Source of the DNA: Deltaproteobacteria bacterium
GTDB lineage: Bacteria; Myxococcota_A; Polyangia; Polyangiales; Ga0077539
NCBI GenBank assembly: GCA_947494865.1
Contig: CANMAT010000364.1
Span: 1 to 5,206, forward strand
Direction: 5' to 3'
Length of the DNA stretch: 5,206 bases
Shown: positions 1-5,206 of the stretch, in pieces
How the letters are laid out: each line of letters starts with the position of its first letter
How positions within the stretch are numbered: position 1 is the first letter of the stretch
The notes under the pieces: generated by a model
Databases searched by the model: none
What the model saw: only the letters and a program-made list of their open reading frames with translations
Told to the model about the DNA's origin: nothing
Made by a program: the position numbers and the translations under genes

Positions 1-3000
1 CCTCCGCCGACGCGTTGCGGAGCGTGAGCTTCCCGACGCGGCAGAGGTCCTTCCAGCCGCAGTGCGCGCAGTCTTGCGAGGGCCCGCGCATGCCCCGCGC
101 GAGCTCGGCCGCGAGGCGCTCGAGCGTCGCCGCGACGTGCCCCGCGTGGAACACCCCCGGCAGCGTCACGAGCGCGCCCGCCGCGGGCACCGCGAGGTGT
201 CGTCCCAGCACGCGCTCGCCCGTGAGCCGCTCGACGGCGAGGGCGTAGGCGTCGAGCTGCGGGCGGTAGTAGGCCGCCCAGCGCGCGAGGTCGTCGCGCT
301 TCAACGGATGCGTCTTGAGGTCGACTACATGCAGGCCGTCGGGCGCGCGCACCACGAGGTCGACCACGCCGCGCAGCGTGGTGCCCCCGAGGTCCATCGC
401 GAAGGGCACCTCGCGCATCGGCTCCTCGACGGCGCCGAGCGTCACGGCCACCGCGCGCAGGCTCGCGAGCGTGTCGACGATGAGCGCGGCCATCGCGTCG
501 CGATGCTCGACCTCGCCGCACACGTCGAGCACGCGCCGCGCGAGCGCGAGGTCTTCGCCGGGCGCCGGGCTCGCGAGGAGCTTCGCGCGCTCCACGGCCG
601 CATGAACGAGCGTGCCGACGCGCGAGGGTGGCAGCGCGTCGCCCACCGCGAGGCGCGCCGCGCGGGCGTCGGGGAGGGGAGCCGTCTCGATGACGACACC
701 GCTCGTTCGCGCGAGCTCGTGGCGCTCGCCCCGCGCGAAGCGCGCGAGGCGCGGAACCTCGTGGCAGTCGGCCACCTGACACAGCTCCGACGGTGACACC
801 CGTGCGAGTCGGGGCGTCGACGAAGCGAGCGTCGCGGCGGCCGCCGGCGCGTCGTCACCCTCGGCGAGCGCGCGCCACGCCGACAGGTCGCGCGCGGGTG
901 TCGCGTCGTCGTCGGCCTCTTCGTCGTCGGTCGGCGGCGTCGCGACGGTCACCCGCGCGCGCTGCCCGAGCCACTCGCTCTCGGCCCCCGGCGGCGTCGC
1001 GGGCGATGGGGGCCTCACGTGCGCGGTGATCAGCGACCGCAGGTACACCGTAGTGCCGCCCTTGGCCTCCTCGGGCCACAGGAGCACCAGGTGATCGCGG
1101 GCCCGCGTGACCGCCACGTACAAGAGCCGCAGCCACTCCTGACGCAGCCGCGTCTCGCCGTCGAAGAGGCCGCGAAACTCATCTTTCCAGCGCTCGACGC
1201 CGACGTCTGGCACAAAATGTACGCCGCTCGCGGTGAGCCCGTCGGGGCCCAGCATCACCGAAGAATCCTCGGGCCGTCGCACCTCGACGCGGGGCAGCCG
1301 CACATCGAGCTTTCGATCGAGCGCGTCGAGCACAACGATCGGGTACTCCATGCCCTTCGCGGCGTGCAGCGTGACGAGCTTTACGCTGTCGGGCGCGTCG
1401 TCGGCGGCGAGCGGCTGCCACGGGTCGTCGCGCTCCGCGCGCTCGAGCGCGAGGAGGTAGTTCTCGAGCGTGACGCCCGTGGCGCCCGCGAGCGCGAGGC
1501 CCACGTCGCCGCGCGAGGCCAGTCCCTGCGCGATGACGCAAAGGGCCGAGAGGTTGGCCCGCACCTGCGCCGCGCCGGCCTCGTCGAGGCGCATCGCGAG
1601 GCGGTCGGCGAGGCCCACGCGTTCGAACACGCGCTCGACGGCCTCGGGCAGCGGGAGCTGCCGCAGCGCCTCGCGCCCCGCGGCCAGGTCGTCGCGGCAC
1701 CGGGCGAGGGCGCGCGCCTCGAAGGCGCTCAGCGGAAGGGTCGCGGGCTCGCTCGCGTGCAGCTCGAGCGCGCGCCGCGGAGAGCCGCTCACGCGCGTGA
1801 GGGTGAGCCGCACCATCGTGCGCTGCGACACGCCGTAGAGCTCGGAGAGCAGCACGGCCGCCGCCGCGCTTCGGTCGCGTGGAGAGGCCAGCATGCGCAG
1901 CCACGCGCGGGCGATCTGCACCTCGAGCGTTTCGAAGAGCCCCCGCGCGGCGATCACCGACGACACGCCTCGCGCGCGCAGCGCCTCTGCCCAGCGCGCG
2001 AGCCCCTCGTGCGTGTACGCGAGCACCGCCACGTCGCCGTAGCGCGCGGGCCGCGGGCCCTGCTGCGCGCGGTCGAACACCGGCGTCGCCGTCGCGATGA
2101 GCTCGACGATGCGCGAGGCGCCCGCGTCGACCTTGGCGGCGGCCTTGTTGGCGTGGATCACCACGTCGAGCGACGCCGACTGCTTGGGGCACAGCCCCCG
2201 CGAGTACACGTTGTCGGCGGTGAGCCCCTCGAAGCGCAACCCGTTGGGCTCCATGAGCGCGCCGAAGAGCGTGTTGGCAAACTCGACGAGCTCGGGCCGC
2301 GAGCGGCGCGACCGGTCGAGCGACTCGACCGGCGTGCCCTCGCCCCGCGAGCGCGCGAGGAGCGCCGCGAAGAGCGTCGAGTCGGCGGTGCGAAAGCCGT
2401 AGATGCCCTGCTTGAGGTCGCCCACGTAGCGCACCTCGGCGCCGGCCTCGCGCAGCGCTTCGACGAGCCGAAACTGCAGCGGCGAGGTGTCTCGAAACTC
2501 GTCGACGACCACGAAGGGCATCGAACGCGCGATGAGCTCGGCGTAGGCCTCGCGCCCCTGCGACCCGCCGGTGATGAGCGCGAGCGCGAGGAGCTGCATA
2601 TCCTCGAAGTCGACGGCGCCCATGCGCTCCTTCTCTTCGCGGTATCGGTCGAGCACGCGCGCCGCGAGCGCGAACACGCCGCGCACGCCCTCGTCGAGCC
2701 GTCGGCGCAGCTCGGGGTGCTCCGCCGCCGACGCGCGCGCTGCGACGAGAAGCCCACCCACCTCTTTGTCGAGCGTCTTGGTGACCTTGCAGCCCGCCAC
2801 GCGCAGCGCCGTGTCGAAGGGCGAGAGGAGCTTCTCGGCGCGCAGCGCCCGCAGCGCCTCGTAGAAGCCCGCGTCGCCCTTGAGCTTGGGCTCGGGGTGC
2901 TTGTCGAGGTACGCGTACGCGGTCGTGAGGCCCTCGCGCAGCCCCTCGTCGAGGAGGCGCTCGTCGCCCGGCGCCGTCATCGCGGCGAGCAGTCGCTCGG

Positions 3001-3562
3001 CGGCGCGCTCGCCCTCGCGCGAGAGGGCGCCCGCGTCCATCGCGATGGAGCGGCCCTTCTCGAGCAGCTCGCGCACGATCTGTTGGAGGCGCCCGATGGG
3101 CGTGTCGCCATCGTTCCACCCGCGCGCCGCGAGGCCTACGCCGGCGCCGAGAAAGCGGTCGAGGAGCGCGCGCATCGCGGGCGCGTCCTCGTGGTAGAGC
3201 TCGTCGGCGATGAGGCCGCGGCGCAGCGTGGCGGCCTGCTCCTCGTCGAGCACCACGGGCTCCGGCGGCAGGCCCGCCGCGAGCGGATACCGCTGCAATA
3301 GCGTGAGCGCGAAGCGGTGAATGGTGCAGATCACGGCCACGTCGACGCGCGCCGCCTGCTCGGTGAGGCCCTCGGCGAGGAGCCCCGCGCGCACGCGGTC
3401 TTGCAGTTCCGCCGCCGCGGCCTCGGTGAAGGTCACCGCCGCGATGCGATCGATCGAGGCGCCCGCGCGCACCCGCTCTACGATCGACTGCACGATGCGA
3501 TAGGTCTTGCCGCTGCCCGCGCCGGCAGACACCAGGTGCGGCGGGTTCACGCGGGCGCTCAC
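1..3562 (-). CDS. addA: AddA/RecB-type ATP-dependent helicase-nuclease subunit (UvrD-like SF1 helicase plus PD-(D/E)XK nuclease), 3' end cut by window
   Basis: Predicted motor and nuclease subunit of an AddAB-type complex that unwinds and trims double-strand DNA ends for RecA-dependent repair; cytoplasmic. I translated 1187 codons without a stop; the frame runs off at base 1, so a short C-terminus is missing (AddA and RecB are about 1180-1230 residues). Motifs seen in order: Walker A SAGAGSGKT (12-20), Ia VTFTEAAAAEL (43-53), VDFED (317-321), II VVVDEFRDT (351-359), III VGDLKQGIYGFR (380-391), a divergent IV around SRRS (418-421), V VTLHAAKGMEYP (730-741), VI RLLYVAVTRAR (812-822). After a linker comes a nuclease domain: H987, E1051, D1068, D1081-L-K1083, Q1102 and Y1106, with C933 and C1165/C1168/C1174. 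The GTG at 3562 was chosen because it overlaps the upstream stop and places Walker A 12 residues in. GTG codons at 3592 and 3550 are alternatives; no clear Shine-Dalgarno is visible. A UvrD-nuclease fusion of another subfamily (AdnA/AdnB-like) is the main alternative. Confidence 0.93.
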   Translation of the reverse strand, partial: MSARVNPPHLVSAGAGSGKTYRIVQSIVERVRAGASIDRIAAVTFTEAAAAELQDRVRAGLLAEGLTEQAARVDVAVICTIHRFALTLLQRYPLAAGLPPEPVVLDEEQAATLRRGLIADELYHEDAPAMRALLDRFLGAGVGLAARGWNDGDTPIGRLQQIVRELLEKGRSIAMDAGALSREGERAAERLLAAMTAPGDERLLDEGLREGLTTAYAYLDKHPEPKLKGDAGFYEALRALRAEKLLSPFDTALRVAGCKVTKTLDKEVGGLLVAARASAAEHPELRRRLDEGVRGVFALAARVLDRYREEKERMGAVDFEDMQLLALALITGGSQGREAYAELIARSMPFVVVDEFRDTSPLQFRLVEALREAGAEVRYVGDLKQGIYGFRTADSTLFAALLARSRGEGTPVESLDRSRRSRPELVEFANTLFGALMEPNGLRFEGLTADNVYSRGLCPKQSASLDVVIHANKAAAKVDAGASRIVELIATATPVFDRAQQGPRPARYGDVAVLAYTHEGLARWAEALRARGVSSVIAARGLFETLEVQIARAWLRMLASPRDRSAAAAVLLSELYGVSQRTMVRLTLTRVSGSPRRALELHASEPATLPLSAFEARALARCRDDLAAGREALRQLPLPEAVERVFERVGLADRLAMRLDEAGAAQVRANLSALCVIAQGLASRGDVGLALAGATGVTLENYLLALERAERDDPWQPLAADDAPDSVKLVTLHAAKGMEYPIVVLDALDRKLDVRLPRVEVRRPEDSSVMLGPDGLTASGVHFVPDVGVERWKDEFRGLFDGETRLRQEWLRLLYVAVTRARDHLVLLWPEEAKGGTTVYLRSLITAHVRPPSPATPPGAESEWLGQRARVTVATPPTDDEEADDDATPARDLSAWRALAEGDDAPAAAATLASSTPRLARVSPSELCQVADCHEVPRLARFARGERHELARTSGVVIETAPLPDARAARLAVGDALPPSRVGTLVHAAVERAKLLASPAPGEDLALARRVLDVCGEVEHRDAMAALIVDTLASLRAVAVTLGAVEEPMREVPFAMDLGGTTLRGVVDLVVRAPDGLHVVDLKTHPLKRDDLARWAAYYRPQLDAYALAVERLTGERVLGRHLAVPAAGALVTLPGVFHAGHVAATLERLAAELARGMRGPSQDCAHCGWKDLCRVGKLTLRNASAE
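41..766 (-). other. PD-(D/E)XK nuclease domain with predicted 4Fe-4S staple in the addA-like protein
   Basis: The domain starts at VSPSELCQVADC (C933, codon 764-766), which resembles the first-cysteine entry of AddB/Cas4-type nucleases, and ends with C1165, C1168 and C1174 (C-x2-C-x5-C, codons 41-70). In between are GTLVH (H987), REVPF (E1051), GVVDLVV (D1068), VVDLKT (D1081, K1083) and YRPQLDAY (Q1102, Y1106). The 13-residue spacing from D1068 to D1081 equals that of the RecB active-site aspartates D1067 and D1080. All metal-binding and catalytic positions are present, so cleavage activity is predicted. Confidence 0.85.
827..1021 (-). other. Acidic, proline-rich linker between helicase and nuclease domains
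   Basis: Residues 848-912 of the addA-like protein lack any recognisable motif and are rich in Pro, Ala, Asp and Glu, including the run TDDEEADDDATPARD (878-892). The position, after motif VI and before the first iron-staple cysteine (C933), corresponds to the tether that joins the RecB and AddA motor to its nuclease domain. It is likely flexible. The acidic patch could interact with basic surfaces of the complex, but nothing in the sequence proves a role. Confidence 0.7.
1097..3529 (-). other. UvrD-like superfamily 1 helicase motor region of the addA-like gene (Walker A to motif VI)
   Basis: This spans the ATP-binding and DNA-translocating core. Walker A with K19-T20 is at 3503-3529. Motif II with D354-E355 is at 2486-2512. 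Motif III is at 2390-2425, motif V at 1340-1375, and motif VI with its paired arginines R820 and R822 at 1097-1129. All residues expected for ATP binding and hydrolysis are present, so an active motor is predicted. About 310 residues lie between motifs IV and V. That spacing is typical of the long 2B-type insertion of AddA/RecB/UvrD proteins and argues against a short DinG- or Dna2-type helicase. Confidence 0.9.
3559..3562 (-). promoter_or_regulatory. GTGA stop-start overlap coupling addB-like and addA-like genes
   Basis: On the minus strand the bases GTGA serve both as the GTG start of the addA-like frame (3562-3560) and as the TGA stop of the addB-like frame (3561-3559). There is no GGAGG-like site just upstream (the preceding bases read GGCGGTGCCGC), so re-initiation by ribosomes finishing the first gene is the likely way the second is translated. 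This would favour balanced amounts of the two subunits. The overlap is seen directly; the coupling is inferred. Confidence 0.75.
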
Positions 3563-5206
3563 GCGGCACCGCCGGCCATCTTGAAGCGGCACCCGAGGCG
3601 CATCGCGCAGTACTCGCAGGTCCTGGCGCCTACGGCCTCGAGCTCCAGCTTGCGGGCCTCGTCGTGGGGGGCGTAGTCGGCGTCGTCGTCCATGAGGGCC
3701 TCGAGCGTCTCGCCTACGCGACGTAGGGCCGACTCGCCGAACTGGTCGAGCGGCCGCATGCGGTCGATGGTGACGAGCGTCGTGGTGGCCGACGTCTCGT
3801 AGGGGCCGTTCGCCCCGCTCTGCGTCGTGGCCCGCGCGAGCACCTCGCCGTCGGGCTTCGCGAGCGAGAGGCGCACGAAGGCCGTCACGTCGCCGCCCTC
3901 CCGCTGCGCCGCGAGGATCCTCGGCACGAGCGCCGCGTCGAGGTCGAAGCCCGCGTCGCGCAGGGCCGTCATGGGGGCCGTGGAGCCGAGCTTGAGGTCC
4001 ATCACCACCGAGCTCGCGGCCTCGCCCTCCGCGCTCGCGTAGAAGGTCTCGACGCGCGGGTTCACGGGCATGAGGTTGACGCTCGGCACGCGCGCCGAGG
4101 GCAGCGCGAGCTTCACCGATTTCGCGTCGGGCTTCGCGGGCGCGTCGTTGGCGAAATCGAGCTTCCACGCGGCACGGAGCTCGAGATACCTCCGCAAGAA
4201 CGCCGACACGGTGCGCCGGAGGTCGTCGAGCGAGAGGCGCGCGTCGCCCCGCTCGGCCCAGGGAATCTCTGCCTCGATGGCTGCCTGCAGCGCGTTCGCG
4301 GCGTCGTCGTCCGTGGGCGCGCGGCCCGAGGCCGCCACGGCGTCGAGCGACCGCAGCGCGGCCCGCGTCACCCTGGCCCGATCGGCCGCCGTGATCGACG
4401 GAGACCGCGCCAGGTGCAGCGGCTTGAGGCCCAGGAGCGCGCCCGTGAGAAACGAGTAGCGGCACTTGAGCATCGTCTCGAGCGAGCGCGGGGTAAACAC
4501 CGCCGTGGTGAGCTGCTCGCGCACGAGGTCGCCCACGTCGAAGCGCATCTCGGGCCTGAAGCGCGCGGCGAACAGGTCGCGCATCACGCGGCTCTCTGCC
4601 GCGAGGGGTGTCGCCAGCGCGACGGCGTCGTCGGTGCGCCCCGCGCCCAGCGCCGCGATCGCGTCGAGTGCGCGCGCCCTCTGCGTGCGCGGGGCGTCGC
4701 CGAACTCGCTCCGAAGCCACGCGCGCACCGAGGGAATCCCCTTGCGCTCCCGGTCTTCGCGGGCCCCCTCGGGGAGGCGCGCGAGCAGGTCGCGCCACGC
4801 GAGCGACACCTCGACCTCGTCGCCCGCCGCGGTGCGCCGGGGCGCGCAGAGCACGAGCCTCTCGGTGGCCAGCGCGAGGGCCCGCGCGGTCTCTCGCTGC
4901 GCGAGGGCGCCGAGCTCGGCCTCCGTGGGCAGCGCCGCGAGGTCGCCGCCCTGCGCCGCGAGGTGGTCGCGCTCCAGCGGACCGAGCACCAGCGGTCGCC
5001 CCACCGGCGACGGAAAGCGCCCGCGGTGAAACCCCGTCACGACGAGCACCCGCGGCCGCCGGGCCGGAAACGGGTCTTCCACGAGCAGCGCGACCCCTTC
5101 GGCGCGCGCCGGCGTCGGCGCGTCGAGCGTCGCCCCGAGCAGCGACTCCGTGGTACCCAGGAAGACCCCCGGCGCGTGCGGCGGGAGCGCATGCTGGCTC
5201 CGCTCG
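3559..5206 (-). CDS. addB: AddB-type subunit of the helicase-nuclease, C-terminal part only (5' end beyond window), nuclease site apparently degenerate
   Basis: The frame is open from base 5206 to a TGA at 3559-3561, giving 548 residues of a larger protein (AddB is usually about 1000-1160). The GTG at 5082 is probably internal, because the family match continues upstream of it. In AddAB, AddB is the partner of the AddA motor, with a helicase-like N-terminus (outside this window) and a C-terminal nuclease fold stapled by a 4Fe-4S cluster. Seen here, numbering from the first full codon: an AddB-like stretch VLVVTGFHRGRFP followed by LGPLERDHLAAQG (about 53-86); C248 in LKCRYSFLTGALLGLK; and C530, C533, C539 in the C-terminal C-x2-C-x5-C, matching the AddB iron-staple pattern. 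The nuclease core keeps MDLKLG (D403, K405), but the upstream acidic position looks like N382 in VNPRVETF, and no GxxxH or Q-x3-Y motif is recognisable. It lies directly upstream of the addA-like gene with a 4-base overlap. RexB or a generic PD-(D/E)XK family protein are alternative names. Confidence 0.85.
   Translation of the reverse strand, partial: ERSQHALPPHAPGVFLGTTESLLGATLDAPTPARAEGVALLVEDPFPARRPRVLVVTGFHRGRFPSPVGRPLVLGPLERDHLAAQGGDLAALPTEAELGALAQRETARALALATERLVLCAPRRTAAGDEVEVSLAWRDLLARLPEGAREDRERKGIPSVRAWLRSEFGDAPRTQRARALDAIAALGAGRTDDAVALATPLAAESRVMRDLFAARFRPEMRFDVGDLVREQLTTAVFTPRSLETMLKCRYSFLTGALLGLKPLHLARSPSITAADRARVTRAALRSLDAVAASGRAPTDDDAANALQAAIEAEIPWAERGDARLSLDDLRRTVSAFLRRYLELRAAWKLDFANDAPAKPDAKSVKLALPSARVPSVNLMPVNPRVETFYASAEGEAASSVVMDLKLGSTAPMTALRDAGFDLDAALVPRILAAQREGGDVTAFVRLSLAKPDGEVLARATTQSGANGPYETSATTTLVTIDRMRPLDQFGESALRRVGETLEALMDDDADYAPHDEARKLELEAVGARTCEYCAMRLGCRFKMAGGAA
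3589..4464 (-). other. Degenerate PD-(D/E)XK domain with retained 4Fe-4S cysteine tetrad in the addB-like protein
   Basis: The first cysteine is C248 (codon 4462-4464); the C-terminal trio is C530, C533 and C539 (codons 3589-3618). The spacing of the trio, two then five residues, is that of the Bacillus AddB iron staple. Inside the domain the DxK element survives (D403, codon 3997-3999; K405, codon 3991-3993). The position expected for the first metal-binding aspartate carries N382 (codon 4060-4062), and the stretch where the GxxxH motif should lie reads RARVTRAAL. The fold is probably kept for structure, without cleavage. The by-eye alignment of the lost residues is uncertain. Confidence 0.65.

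Noticed and set aside
62..796. Plus-strand 244-codon frame and nearby plus-strand frames at the left end
   Set aside because: Antisense to the conserved nuclease domain with all catalytic residues; composition is Arg/Ala/Glu-rich and no ribosome binding site stands out.
1019..3301. Plus-strand 760-codon frame as a real gene
   Set aside because: It lies fully antisense to a well-supported helicase gene, has biased low-complexity composition and shows no family signature.
1179..3569. A 796-codon minus-strand frame overlapping the helicase gene in another phase
   Set aside because: Its translation is Arg/Ala/Gly-rich with no helicase motif, while the frame starting at 3562 carries every expected motif in order. 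It is a phase shadow caused by GC-rich codons.
4466..5029. Plus-strand Ser/Arg/Ala-rich frame of 187 codons opposite the addB-like gene
   Set aside because: Antisense to a frame with AddB family similarity; low-complexity product with no domain.
5080..5082. GTG at 5082 as the true start of the AddB-like gene
   Set aside because: The same frame is open to the window edge, and the preceding residues (such as VFLGTTESLLGATL and GVALLVEDPFP) read as ordinary protein. A 507-residue AddB would lack the N-terminal half.
1..5206. Many copies of GCGCGAG-like words as possible Chi or uptake-type repeats
   Set aside because: They are mostly explained by frequent Leu-Ala codon pairs (CTC GCG) read from the coding strand. 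A genome-wide count against a codon-shuffled background would be needed to claim a recognition signal.
1..5206. A new anti-phage defence system
   Set aside because: Both genes fit the AddAB end-processing complex, and no defence partner, toxin, CRISPR repeat or mobile element is visible in this window.

Overview
The window is very GC-rich (above 70% by eye), and the coding strand uses almost only G- or C-ending codons. Both genes read on the minus strand and together fill the window. Neither is complete. I see no RNA gene, mobile element, repeat array, promoter or terminator. The composition and this helicase-nuclease pair suggest a high-GC environmental bacterium such as a myxobacterium or relative (Myxococcota). 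That placement is inferred from base composition and gene style only, not from any marker gene.

Right part (about 3559-5206, minus): the C-terminal part of an AddB-type protein of the AddAB double-strand-break repair helicase-nuclease. It keeps the four cysteines expected to hold the AddB-type 4Fe-4S cluster, but most of its PD-(D/E)XK nuclease landmarks look lost. Left part (1-3562, minus): a nearly complete AddA/RecB-type protein. All the UvrD-like superfamily 1 helicase motifs can be found in order (Walker A, Ia, II, III, IV, V, VI). An acidic, proline-rich linker follows, then a PD-(D/E)XK nuclease domain with intact active-site residues. That domain is also framed by one plus three cysteines in the same C-x2-C-x5-C arrangement.

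The two genes overlap by 4 bases (GTGA), so they are almost certainly one operon in addB-addA order and translationally coupled. The expected product is a heterodimer that loads on broken DNA ends, unwinds them with the AddA motor and degrades strands before RecA-dependent recombination. What is unusual is the division of labour. The predicted single competent nuclease sits in the AddA subunit, while the AddB subunit seems to keep its iron-sulfur staple around a dead nuclease fold. That resembles the one-nuclease RecBCD logic more than the two-nuclease AddAB of Bacillus. I found no sign of a wholly new system; the other long open frames are shadows produced by GC-rich codon use.
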